Source of the DNA: CAYVQU01 sp964453155
GTDB taxonomy: Bacteria; Chloroflexota; Anaerolineae; Anaerolineales; UBA11858
Direction: 5' to 3'
Length of the DNA stretch: 64,000 nucleotides
Assembly (NCBI GenBank): GCA_964453155.1
Contig: CAYVQU010000004.1
Span: forward strand, 1 to 64,000
Shown piece by piece: positions 1 through 7,654 of this stretch. The stretch's first letter is position 1; each line of letters begins with the position of its first letter. Under the pieces are notes generated by a model, which was not told the DNA's origin, made no database searches, and worked only from the letters and a program-made list of their open reading frames with translations. Made by a program: the position numbers and the translations under genes.

Positions 1-50
1 TTTTTTGTTGCTCAACGCTTCTGTTTTGCCTGAGTTACTGCAGTAGAGTC

Positions 51-106
51 ACAGGATAGCGCGGATAATTAGGATTGCACAATCCTGAGTATCTAGCCTA
101 TCCTGT
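51..106 (+). terminator. Nested inverted repeat ahead of the first gene
   Basis: The arm ACAGGATAG (51-59) is complementary to CTATCCTGT (98-106), and between them lies a 16-base palindrome (71-86). A short T-run follows. This could be the terminator of a gene left of the window or a leader structure of the permease at 133; the sequence alone does not decide. Confidence 0.35.
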
Positions 107-132
107 TTTTATCTCAAAGGTGGAAGATTGAC

Positions 133-1239
133 ATGAATCGATCCTGGTCTACTGCAACCCGATTTTACGTACTAACCCTGGTCATCATTATTCTGACGGC
201 CCTCGCCTGGCGAGTAAAAGAGATGTTTGGGCCGTTAATTATTTCAGCCCTATTCGCTTACATCCTGATGCCGGGAGTTAATTTCCTGAGTAACAAAACT
301 CCTATCACGCATAAATGGTCGGTGGTCATCGTATATTTTGTGGCTTTAGGATTGGTGGTTACCATTCCAATTGTGTTCGTACCCCCGCTGATTTCTGAAA
401 TTCAACTGGTTACTCAGGACCTGCTCAGCCTGATCAACCGGTTTGAAACCTTAGAATATCAACCCATTATCATTGGGGATTATGTAGTCAATATTGAAGC
501 CTTTTTACCGCGAGTTGATGAATCTCTGGTTGGCGTTGTCCAGGCCTTGCCGGAAAACACCCTGCACTTCATTGAGAGTTTTTCGAGAAATACGGCCTGG
601 GGCCTGGTCATCTTGGTCACAATTTTTTACCTGCTGCTCGATTGGGATCGGCTGCGAGAATGGCTGTTGAAACTGGCTCCCGAATCATATCGCCAGGAAG
701 TCGGTAGGATATTCCTGGAAATCAAAGAAGTGTGGTCGGCTTATCTACGGGGACAAGTTTTACTCATGTTCATCGTGGCCGTGGTTTTTTCGATCATCTG
801 GCTGGCTATTGGATTGCCCGGTGCGGTGATTTTGGGGATTATTACCGGTCTATTCAGTTTAATTCCGGAAATTGGGCCGTTGGCGGCGACGATTCTAGCC
901 ATCGGAATTGCCTGGATCGAAGGTTCGAACTTTATCCCCCTTTCGAATACCTGGTTTGCGTTTTTGGTCTTTTTAATCTATGTCGTCTTGATCAACTTCA
1001 AGAATATCTGGTTGCGACCGCGCATTATGGGCCGCAGTGTGCATATGAACGAGGGCGTGGTCTTTGTGGCCATCATTGCGGCTGTGATTTTCAGTGGGGT
1101 CTTGGGCGCGCTTATTATTGTCCCAGTATTGGCCTCCGCGGGCGTGATTGGTCGCTATATCCGCGCCCGTATTTTTGGAATAGAACCCTTCCCTGAAGAT
1201 GATGACACTGAGGCGGAACAGGGCGAACAAGAGGCGTAA
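133..1239 (+). CDS. AI-2E family permease (first of a tandem pair)
   Basis: This 368-residue polytopic membrane protein has the layout of the AI-2E/YdiK (PF01594) family: hydrophobic segments at the N-terminus, a soluble middle of about 80 residues, then closely packed helices including the family-like stretches around 'GVILGIITGLFSLIPEIGP'-type sequence and a basic, acidic-tailed C-terminus. Members move small molecules or ions; the name comes from E. coli TqsA and does not fix the substrate here. The ATG at 133 follows a GGTGGA-type ribosome site. The gene ends 3 bases before a paralogue of nearly equal length (367 residues), so the two are surely co-transcribed and may act together. The family call is firm, the substrate unknown. 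Confidence 0.85.
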   Translation: MNRSWSTATRFYVLTLVIIILTALAWRVKEMFGPLIISALFAYILMPGVNFLSNKTPITHKWSVVIVYFVALGLVVTIPIVFVPPLISEIQLVTQDLLSLINRFETLEYQPIIIGDYVVNIEAFLPRVDESLVGVVQALPENTLHFIESFSRNTAWGLVILVTIFYLLLDWDRLREWLLKLAPESYRQEVGRIFLEIKEVWSAYLRGQVLLMFIVAVVFSIIWLAIGLPGAVILGIITGLFSLIPEIGPLAATILAIGIAWIEGSNFIPLSNTWFAFLVFLIYVVLINFKNIWLRPRIMGRSVHMNEGVVFVAIIAAVIFSGVLGALIIVPVLASAGVIGRYIRARIFGIEPFPEDDDTEAEQGEQEA

Positions 1240-1242
1240 ATT

Positions 1243-2346
1243 TTGGGTCAACCCTGGAGTAGAACCGCCCGATTACTGGCCCTACTGGGAATTATTTGTG
1301 CCCTGATCTTGGGGTTTTGGTATTTCAGCGGGATCATCAGCCCGGTTGTTATCGCGGCAATATTGGCCTATGTGCTCCACCCCGCGGTTGATTTCCTGAC
1401 CGCCAAAACGAAAGTGTCTCACCAGGTGGGGGTCGTAATCGTTTATGTCATCAGTTTGCTCCTCATCGCAGCGTTGTTGGCCTGGTTAACTCCTGAACTG
1501 ATCCACCAAACTCGCATATTGATCTCAGAAGTAGAGAAGCTTCAAATTTTTTACGCTGATTTTATTTCGAAACCGGTAGTCGTATTTGGCGAAACAGTTT
1601 ATCCTGATCAATATTTACCACCCCTATCAGCGGATACTTCGGATTTCATGGCCCCAGTCTTCGAAAATGTTGGGACGATTGTCGAGATTGTTACTAAAAA
1701 TTTCCTTGCCACCCTGATCATTCTAGTTAGTACTTATTATTTCTTGGCCGATGGGCATCGCATTCAGCCTTTGGTCGAACGATTGGCTCCCAAAGATTAT
1801 CGGGAAGACATTCATTTTCTTTATGAACAACTGCGGCATGTTTGGGCCGATTATCTTCGCAGTCAACTGGTATTCATGTTTGTGGTTGGTTTGGTTGATT
1901 CGATCGTCTGGCTGGCGATCGGGCTGCCAGGGGCCATCATATTGGGCTTTCTCACCGGGTTGACGAGTTTCGTTCACGAGATTGGGGCCATTGTATCGGG
2001 GATTTTGTCAGTGCTGGCGGCCCTGATCGGTGGTTCCAACTTTTTGACAATGTCCAATTTTTGGTTTGCGGTTTTGGTTTTTGTCCTGTACATGATCTTG
2101 ACCGGGATCAAGAATATTTGGATCCGTCCCATTGTCGTTGGTCGCCACGTTCATTTGCACGCTGGGGTTGTCTTTGTCGTTGTCATTGCGGCTTTAATTT
2201 TTCATGGCGCGCTGGCGGCTTTTCTGGTCGTCCCAGTTTTGGTATCATTACTCGTCGTTGGCCGTTACCTCCGCCGCCGGATTCTAGGTTTACCACCATT
2301 CCCACCCAGCCAAGATCCCTCCCAATATTTCACGTTATCTGAGTAA
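1243..2346 (+). CDS. AI-2E family permease (second of a tandem pair)
   Basis: This 367-residue protein is a paralogue of the preceding one: both carry a shared segment with the sense 'VWxxYLRxQLxxMFxV', the same glycine-proline turn after 'IWLAIGLPGAIILG', and a similar 'IKNIWxRP' stretch near the C-terminus. It starts with TTG, 3 bases after the upstream stop, with GAGG (1231-1234) eight bases ahead as ribosome site, so translation is probably coupled. Expect about eight membrane helices. The pair probably arose by tandem duplication. Substrate unknown. Confidence 0.85.
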   Translation: MGQPWSRTARLLALLGIICALILGFWYFSGIISPVVIAAILAYVLHPAVDFLTAKTKVSHQVGVVIVYVISLLLIAALLAWLTPELIHQTRILISEVEKLQIFYADFISKPVVVFGETVYPDQYLPPLSADTSDFMAPVFENVGTIVEIVTKNFLATLIILVSTYYFLADGHRIQPLVERLAPKDYREDIHFLYEQLRHVWADYLRSQLVFMFVVGLVDSIVWLAIGLPGAIILGFLTGLTSFVHEIGAIVSGILSVLAALIGGSNFLTMSNFWFAVLVFVLYMILTGIKNIWIRPIVVGRHVHLHAGVVFVVVIAALIFHGALAAFLVVPVLVSLLVVGRYLRRRILGLPPFPPSQDPSQYFTLSE

Positions 2347-2360
2347 CCACAGGACAAAAT

Positions 2361-3293
2361 ATGCCCAAATTTTCCATTATTGCCCCCATCTATAATGAAG
2401 CTGGCAATATCCCCGAACTCTATCCCCGTATCAAAGAAGTTATGGCTGCCACTGGTGAAACCTGGGAGCTGGTCACCGTTGATGATGGTTCGACAGACGG
2501 GTCGACCGAAATGCTCCGGGAGCTTCATGCTCAAGACCCGCGCGTGCGTCCGATCATATTTGCCCGCAATTTTGGGCATCAGATCGCGGTGACGGCTGGG
2601 TTGGATTACGCCCGCGGCGACGCGGTGGTCATCATTGATGCTGATTTGCAAGATCCACCGGAAGTAATCTTGGATATGATTGCCAAATGGCGGGAAGGCT
2701 ACAAGGTTGTCTACGCCGTCCGCTCTGAACGGGAAGGGGAGTCCTGGTTTAAAGAATTTACTGCTGCTTTGTTTTACCGCCTGATCTATCGCATCACCGA
2801 TGTGGATATCCCCCTCGATACGGGCGATTTCCGGCTTTTAGATCGCAAAGTTGTCGATGTCATGGGCCAGATGCGTGAGCGCCATCGCTTCTTGCGGGGA
2901 ATGTCGGTCTGGGTGGGGTTCCGTCAAACCGGCGTGGAATATAAACGGGCAGCCCGGTTCGCGGGTGAAACGAAATACCCGCTCAAGAACATGATCAAAT
3001 TTGCCACCGATGCGATTACCAGTTTTTCGTATTTCCCATTGCAGGTGGCGATGTATTTGGGGTTTGTTTCAGCCGGAATCAGTATTCTGGTGATCCCGAT
3101 TGTGATTGCACTACGGTTGGCAGGGAATCAAGCTTTCTTTGGTCAGGCATCTACTTTGATTGCGGTATTATTTTTAGGTGGGGTTCAGCTTATTTCTTTA
3201 GGGATATTGGGGGAATATATCGGGCGACTATACGATGAAGCTAAGGGACGCCCTCTCTACATCGTTGCTGAGGCCCCCAACGAAGAAGTCTAA
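2361..3293 (+). CDS. Family 2 glycosyltransferase (DPM1/GtrB-like)
   Basis: A 310-residue enzyme with an N-terminal GT-A domain: 'SIIAPIYNEAGNIPELYPRI' near residue 5, 'DDGSTDGS' near residue 42, and the metal-binding 'DADLQDP' near residue 93. Two hydrophobic helices at about residues 225-290 anchor it in the membrane. This is the plan of polyprenyl-phosphate glucosyl or mannosyl transferases such as GtrB and bacterial DPM1 homologues, which load a sugar from a nucleotide donor onto undecaprenyl phosphate. AGGA lies six bases before the ATG, and the gap to the upstream permease is 14 bases, so it may be the last gene of that operon. Donor sugar cannot be told. Confidence 0.85.
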   Translation: MPKFSIIAPIYNEAGNIPELYPRIKEVMAATGETWELVTVDDGSTDGSTEMLRELHAQDPRVRPIIFARNFGHQIAVTAGLDYARGDAVVIIDADLQDPPEVILDMIAKWREGYKVVYAVRSEREGESWFKEFTAALFYRLIYRITDVDIPLDTGDFRLLDRKVVDVMGQMRERHRFLRGMSVWVGFRQTGVEYKRAARFAGETKYPLKNMIKFATDAITSFSYFPLQVAMYLGFVSAGISILVIPIVIALRLAGNQAFFGQASTLIAVLFLGGVQLISLGILGEYIGRLYDEAKGRPLYIVAEAPNEEV

Positions 3294-3310
3294 TCATCCA
3301 AATATCTAAA

Positions 3311-3351
3311 AAAACAGGAAGGCAGGACAATTTTTCTTGCCTTCCTGTTTT
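3311..3351. terminator. Bidirectional intrinsic terminator
   Basis: A perfect 14-base inverted repeat (3311-3324 against 3338-3351) with A-run on one side and T-run on the other, lying between convergent genes (glycosyltransferase, plus; SRPBCC protein, minus). It can terminate both. Confidence 0.85.
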
Positions 3352-3369
3352 CCTTATGGGGCTTGGGGT

Positions 3370-3828
3370 TTATCTTTCCTTGAATAGCGCGTTTATTTTT
3401 TGGTAGCGATACTCAAAAATCTTCTTGAGTTGGTAGCGAACCCACAGAGAATGCATGATATCCCCTAATGGTCCAAAAGGAAGGGTATACGTGATCGTAT
3501 CGGTCATATGGGTGCCATTTTCAGATTCTAAAAAGTGATGTTCGTGATGCCAGATTCGATACGGACCGATCCGTTGTTCATCAACAAAATATTCTTGAGG
3601 AATAACATGGGTAATTTCGGTCAGCCAGCGGGTTTTGACACCCGGGAATAACGAGACGCGATACTCGATCATCTGTCCGGCGTGCATACTTTCAGCTCCG
3701 CCGCGCATAATCTCGAAATTCATCTCTGGGGGCGTCATCTCGGTGAGATTTTGGGGGGTCGCAAAATAGGTCCAAACCGCTTCAAGTGGTGCTGGAATAG
3801 TTTGTTCTTGGATAAGTTGGTGAATCAT
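3370..3828 (-). CDS. SRPBCC (START-like) ligand-binding protein
   Basis: This 152-residue soluble protein begins with 'QEQTIPAPLEAVWTYFATPQNL', the usual opening of polyketide cyclase/dehydrase (START-like, SRPBCC) proteins, and keeps 'FVDEQRIGPYRIWHHEHHF' and 'DTITYTLPFGPLGD', typical of the ligand-binding-protein subgroup. The family folds as a helix-grip cavity that binds hydrophobic ligands. No ribosome site is obvious before the ATG. It stands alone between a terminator and a repeat, so its neighbours do not suggest a role. Confidence 0.75.
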   Translation of the reverse strand: MIHQLIQEQTIPAPLEAVWTYFATPQNLTEMTPPEMNFEIMRGGAESMHAGQMIEYRVSLFPGVKTRWLTEITHVIPQEYFVDEQRIGPYRIWHHEHHFLESENGTHMTDTITYTLPFGPLGDIMHSLWVRYQLKKIFEYRYQKINALFKER

Positions 3829-3862
3829 AATTTTTTAAATTGAAATGTAAAAAGGTGACATC

Positions 3863-3966
3863 CTGAGTAGGTTCGCAGGACCATATCGAAGGGTGTGGCT
3901 CTCCGAAAAACCACCCTTCGATACGCTTTCGCTACTCAGAGCCTGCACTGAACGCAGTCGAAGTGA
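3863..3966. repeat. Nested intergenic inverted repeat
   Basis: The outer arms CTGAGTAG (3863-3870) and CTACTCAG (3932-3939) enclose inner arms TATCGAAGGGTG (3884-3895) and CACCCTTCGATA (3912-3923). The right flank continues with a palindrome-like GCACTGAACGCAGTCGAAGTG stretch. The element sits between two minus-strand genes and has no reading frame. The word pattern resembles dispersed intergenic repeats that I recall from several phyla; only one copy is present here. Confidence 0.6.
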
Positions 3967-4020
3967 TGATTTTTCTAGCTCACTCTGTATATCGCGCGTA
4001 ACACAAGTTAGTAAGAATAA

Positions 4021-4563
4021 TTAATCTTCGTCCAAAATTAAAGGCATTTGGGCAGCTAATTTATAATTTATCCAAACCAACAAGGGCATGACCAATCCCC
4101 AAATAACCGCCAGAATGATCAAACCGGATATCTCACCGAAGGGAAAAGTCGCAGCCCCAAAGGCAGCTCCGGCCCGATAACTCAAAGGTCCAAAAATTCC
4201 GCCCAGGAGGGCAGCCAGTAAATAGCGATTATTCAGCCATTGCAGCGAGCTGTTCAAAGCTGTTGCAAACAAAACCCACATGGCGACAATCCAGGCCGGA
4301 GCCAGCCAGGGGAGGGCGGCGTAGTCAGCGGCATAATTTACCAACCCAGTGATTTTTTGGAGGCTGTCTACGATCATACCTATCAAGGCAACGAGGACTA
4401 TGAAAATGGCTTCTCGTTGCCGTTCTCTACTCCAGTAGAGATGAATCCCCATATGGATCAAAACCACCCCCGGCCCCAACCACGGATACCCATTCCCCGC
4501 GCCCCAGGCACAGGCCAGCCACCCAAGCTGTAATCCTAGATAATTTACGATTCCCCTAAGCAT
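4021..4563 (-). CDS. DUF2878 family membrane protein
   Basis: A 180-residue integral membrane protein with about five or six hydrophobic segments. The opening 'NYLGLQLGWLACAWGAG' and the later 'GPLSYRAGAAFGA' are typical of DUF2878 proteins. Function is unknown. The start codon lies within the end of the upstream DUF1475 gene (8-base overlap), with AGGA just before it, so the two are translationally coupled. In other bacteria DUF2878 and DUF1475 genes are often neighbours, which supports both calls. Confidence 0.7.
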   Translation of the reverse strand: MLRGIVNYLGLQLGWLACAWGAGNGYPWLGPGVVLIHMGIHLYWSRERQREAIFIVLVALIGMIVDSLQKITGLVNYAADYAALPWLAPAWIVAMWVLFATALNSSLQWLNNRYLLAALLGGIFGPLSYRAGAAFGAATFPFGEISGLIILAVIWGLVMPLLVWINYKLAAQMPLILDED

Positions 4564-4882
4564 TTTTTCCTAGCCAGAACTTGCGCCAGTCACCGTTACT
4601 GGTTTGGAGTGCAAGAAAAGTGTACAGTGCGCCGGTGAAGAATCCCAGGATCATCATCCCGACGACCCACAGGATTGTGGCCGGGATCGATTTCTCGCGG
4701 TAGATGATCCACCCTGAAAACAGGATGAAACCAGTGTACAAATCCACCAGCGAGACAAGGCCCCACGGCATTTGCATTAATTGGCTGCCTTCACCTGAAA
4801 AATCGCCGATTGTAAATCCATAAATTAATACCGCGGTCATTGCCAGGACACCCAGAAAGGCGATGGCTTTTGCTAATTTCAT
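4556..4882 (-). CDS. DUF1475 family membrane protein
   Basis: A 108-residue protein with three predicted membrane helices: an N-terminal one at about 5-25, one in 'MPWGLVSLVDLYTGFILFSG', and one in the 'MMILGFFTGALYTFLAL' region. The central 'PWGLVSLVDLY' and the C-terminal 'LALQTSNGDWRKFWLG' match the DUF1475 pattern. Function unknown. It lies 9 bases after degV and overlaps the DUF2878 gene, so the three form one operon from the promoter at 5776-5804. Confidence 0.7.
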   Translation of the reverse strand: MKLAKAIAFLGVLAMTAVLIYGFTIGDFSGEGSQLMQMPWGLVSLVDLYTGFILFSGWIIYREKSIPATILWVVGMMILGFFTGALYTFLALQTSNGDWRKFWLGKNA

Positions 4883-4891
4883 GATTGACCT

Positions 4892-5725
4892 CTATTTCGA
4901 CAAAACCGCAAAACCTAAGGCCCCAATCCCTAGATGAGCACCCAAAACCGGAGTAATCTGAAGCACCGGAATTTCAGCCTCGGGCAAATACTTGCGGACT
5001 TCATCTACCAGCGCTTCCGCTTCGGCCTGAACCCCAGCATGGACAATCGCGATGCGTTCGTAGGGGGCATATTCTTCCAACCAACTAAGCAGCCGGGCCA
5101 GCGCTTTTTTGGAAGTCCGGACTCGATGGGCGTTAGGATCACCCTGGTGCATATGCAAGAGCGGTTTGATTCGCAGAATTTCACCTAAGCGCGCGACCGC
5201 AATATGCATCCGGCCGCCGCGGCGTAAATATTCGACGGTTTTGAGGGCGGCAAACACATATGAACGCTCCATCTGGTCTTCTAAAGTCGAAATAATCTCT
5301 TGTATTTTTTCGCCCTTGGCTGCTAATTGAGCAGCTTTTTCGACCAAAAATCCTAAGCCCATACTCAATTGTCCTGAATCGAGAACGGTCACTGGAATAT
5401 CTTCGAATTCATCGGCCGCAGTGCGAGCAACATTGACGGTGGCACTCAATTTCTCAGAGATATGCAGTGATAAAATCGCGGTTGCGCCTTTTTCGGCTAA
5501 GCTTTGATAAGTTTCAACAAAGCGATTTGGGCTGGGCGCGGCCGTTTTAGGACCGGGATCATAGTCAGGTAAACGCGAATAGAATTCATCCTTGGTGATA
5601 TCCACGCCATCTAGGTATTTGTCAGCACCCATATGGATGTGGAGGGGAATGGTTTCGATATCATATTTGGCGATGACATCAGGCGGTAAATCACAGGTGG
5701 TGTCGGTCACAATTTTGATCGTCAT
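4892..5725 (-). CDS. DegV family fatty-acid-binding protein
   Basis: A 277-residue DegV/FakB-type protein. The N-terminal 'VTDTTCDLPPDVIAKYDIETIPL' and the later 'SLHISEKLSATVNVARTA' and 'DSGQLSMGLGFLVEKAA' are hallmark segments. In Firmicutes such proteins (FakB) hold a fatty acid while FakA phosphorylates it; no FakA gene is seen here. I prefer the ATG at 5725 to an in-frame ATG at 5746, because GGGAG lies six bases before 5725. It is the first gene of the operon and has a near-perfect promoter upstream. Confidence 0.85.
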   Translation of the reverse strand: MTIKIVTDTTCDLPPDVIAKYDIETIPLHIHMGADKYLDGVDITKDEFYSRLPDYDPGPKTAAPSPNRFVETYQSLAEKGATAILSLHISEKLSATVNVARTAADEFEDIPVTVLDSGQLSMGLGFLVEKAAQLAAKGEKIQEIISTLEDQMERSYVFAALKTVEYLRRGGRMHIAVARLGEILRIKPLLHMHQGDPNAHRVRTSKKALARLLSWLEEYAPYERIAIVHAGVQAEAEALVDEVRKYLPEAEIPVLQITPVLGAHLGIGALGFAVLSK

Positions 5726-5775
5726 TTTGTTCTCCCAGTAAAGCATTTATAGCTAATATTACCAAAATATTCCAT

Positions 5776-5804
5776 ATTATATCGTTTTGTCAATATATTG
5801 TCAA
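5776..5804 (-). promoter_or_regulatory. Consensus promoter of the degV operon
   Basis: On the minus strand TTGACA (complement of 5799-5804) and TATAAT (complement of 5776-5781) are exactly 17 bases apart, a perfect sigma-70 match. A second TTGACA (5788-5793) results from an 11-base tandem repeat of AATATATTGAC. Confidence 0.85.
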
Positions 5805-5934
5805 TATATTGGAAAGAAATGATTTTGGCGCCTATAAGTGCGCAAATGAAGTTAATCTATTCCCAAAGTGGATACTGATATTCGACATAGTTTTCATATG
5901 ATTGCAACCTCTTCCGCCCCCCTCTTACCTGCGA

Positions 5935-6031
5935 TATAATCCAGTTGTCTGACAACTTGAACGTTAGTTTGATGGTTGGTTCGTTTGACCATCATTATCT
6001 AACCAACCAACGATCAAACTAACCAACTACC
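5935..6031 (+). promoter_or_regulatory. Promoter, operator-like palindrome and hairpin before the PLP enzyme gene
   Basis: The 320-base gap between degV and the PLP gene holds, on the plus strand, TATAAT at 5935-5940 without a good -35, the palindrome GTTGTC-t-GACAAC at 5944-5956 over the expected start site, and a long hairpin: 5963-5973 pairs with 6013-6023, and GGTTGGTT (5974-5981) with AACCAACC (6001-6008). AGGAGA follows before the ATG at 6048. The rest (5805-5930) shows nothing I can name. Confidence 0.6.
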
Positions 6032-6047
6032 AGGAGAAATTTATCCC

Positions 6048-7514
6048 ATGTATACTATCGACTTAACCCTCCACCCCGACCGCCTCGAGCGGGCCGTCAA
6101 CCTGGCTCGCGAACGGAAGATGATCATCCCCACTTACGCCCAGATGAAAAACCCCTCCTTGATCCCGGCGAAGAGTAAAGAAGCTTTGGCCAATGTCGGC
6201 CTGTGGGATGTTGATCCTCGCAACTTGTTCCGCATCACCTGGCACAATGAGCCGGTGGCCACCGGCGGTGGATTTGGGGGCGTCAACTATCTTGAACTGC
6301 CTCCGGAATTGACCGGTGTTCCCGCCCGGATCATTGTCCTCGTTGGTAAATGGTTCCCCACCGGGGCCCACAAAGTCGGCGCAGCCTTTGGCTGTCTCGT
6401 TCCTCGTTTGGTGACCGGTCAATTTGACCCCACCACCCAAAAAGCCGTCTGGCCCTCCACCGGCAACTACTGCCGTGGTGGTGCTTACGACTCAGCTCTC
6501 CTCGGCTGCGATTCCATCGCTATTCTCCCCAAAGGGATGAGCAAAGAGCGCTTTGATTGGCTGGCCGGGATTGCCGGTGAAACCATCAAAACCCCCGGTT
6601 CCGAATCCAACGTTAAAGAGATCTTCGACAAATGCTGGGAACTGCGCGAATCCGGTCAAGATTTGATGATCTTCAACCAATTTGAAGAATATGGCAACTA
6701 TCTCTGGCATTATGAGATCACCGGTCATGCCATGGAAGAAGTACTCCAGCAAGTGCTGGGCCCCAAAGACCGCTATCGTGGTATGGCCTCCGCCACTGGT
6801 TCGGCTGGGACAATCGCCAGCGGCGATTATATGAAGCAAATCTTCCCTGACAGCGTCATCGTTGCCAGTGAAGCTCTCCAATGCCCGACCCTGCTCGAAA
6901 ACGGCTACGGCTCGCATCGCATTGAGGGGATCGGCGACAAACATGTTCCCTGGATCCACAACTCCAAGAACACCGATATGATTGTGGCCATCGATGACAA
7001 TGCGGTGGTCAACATTTCCCGTCTATTCAATGAACCGGCCGGCCGCGAATATTTGGCCAAGCAAGGTGTTTCTGCCGAGGTTATTTCCCAACTCGATCTC
7101 CTGGGCTTCTCCGGGATTTCTAACGTGCTCTCCGCGATCAAAGCTGCCAAATACTACGAGATGGGCGAAAATGACGTCATGCTGACGGTTTTGACTGACT
7201 CGATGGAACTTTACCAGAGCCGCCTGACCGAAATGCAGGCCGAATTTGGGGAATACGCCGAAACCGATGCCGCCGCCGACTTCGCTCGCTGGTTGCACGG
7301 CCAAACCACGGATAATCTGGAAGAACTGCGTTACACTGATCGTCGCCGCATCCACCAGCTTAAATACTTTACCTGGGTCGAGCAGCAGGGCCGCACCTAT
7401 GAAGAAATCCAGGCGCAGTGGTATGATTCGGAATACTGGACCAGCTTCCAGGATCAGATTCCAGAGATCGATGCCCTGATCGAAGAGTTCAACGCCAAAG
7501 TGGGGTTGAGCTAA
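6048..7514 (+). CDS. Fold-type II PLP-dependent enzyme (cysteine synthase/threonine synthase superfamily), substrate unknown
   Basis: A 488-residue protein of the tryptophan synthase beta superfamily. 'PTGAHKVGAAFG' places the probable Schiff-base lysine at residue 109; 'STGN' at 137-140 is the asparagine loop that holds the cofactor; a glycine-rich 'SATGSAGTIASGDY' near residue 255 would bind the phosphate. The C-terminal 100 or so residues, rich in Trp, Tyr and Glu, are longer than in CysK. Similar proteins are usually annotated only as PLP-dependent. Possible activities are beta-replacement or beta-elimination on a serine- or threonine-derived substrate; I cannot choose. It is monocistronic, with an operator-like palindrome upstream and a terminator downstream. 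Confidence 0.7.
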   Translation: MYTIDLTLHPDRLERAVNLARERKMIIPTYAQMKNPSLIPAKSKEALANVGLWDVDPRNLFRITWHNEPVATGGGFGGVNYLELPPELTGVPARIIVLVGKWFPTGAHKVGAAFGCLVPRLVTGQFDPTTQKAVWPSTGNYCRGGAYDSALLGCDSIAILPKGMSKERFDWLAGIAGETIKTPGSESNVKEIFDKCWELRESGQDLMIFNQFEEYGNYLWHYEITGHAMEEVLQQVLGPKDRYRGMASATGSAGTIASGDYMKQIFPDSVIVASEALQCPTLLENGYGSHRIEGIGDKHVPWIHNSKNTDMIVAIDDNAVVNISRLFNEPAGREYLAKQGVSAEVISQLDLLGFSGISNVLSAIKAAKYYEMGENDVMLTVLTDSMELYQSRLTEMQAEFGEYAETDAAADFARWLHGQTTDNLEELRYTDRRRIHQLKYFTWVEQQGRTYEEIQAQWYDSEYWTSFQDQIPEIDALIEEFNAKVGLS

Positions 7515-7590
7515 TTATGAATTTTGAATAGTGAACGGTTAATTGTGAATGAAAACTCATTCACAATTCCCAACTCACCATTCCCCATTA
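7514..7590. repeat. Heptad-periodic inverted array
   Basis: Eleven consecutive 7-base words can be read without slip from 7514 to 7590: ATTATGA, ATTTTGA, ATAGTGA, ACGGTTA, ATTGTGA, ATGAAAA, CTCATTC, ACAATTC, CCAACTC, ACCATTC, CCCATTA. The left words share a TGA ending, the right words a TC ending, and AATTGTGAATG (7541-7551) pairs with CATTCACAATT (7558-7568). The array begins at the stop codon of the PLP gene. Confidence 0.75.
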
Positions 7591-7597
7591 AACTTCG

Positions 7598-7641
7598 GGC
7601 ATCCTCATTGGCTGACTAAGCTGATGCAGGATGCCTTTTTT
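7598..7641 (+). terminator. Intrinsic terminator of the PLP gene
   Basis: GGCATCCT (7598-7605) pairs with AGGATGCC (7628-7635), followed by TTTTTT (7636-7641). The 3' arm contains an ATG (7631) that could be mistaken for the start of the next gene. Confidence 0.75.
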
Positions 7642-7654
7642 GTATAGGGAACCA

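Noticed and set aside
5902..5940. TTGCAA/TATAAT as a promoter pair for the PLP gene
   Set aside because: Spacing is 27 bases, too long; only the -10 is kept.
7514..7590. CRISPR array
   Set aside because: Units are only 7 bases without spacers, and halves are inverted; no cas genes.
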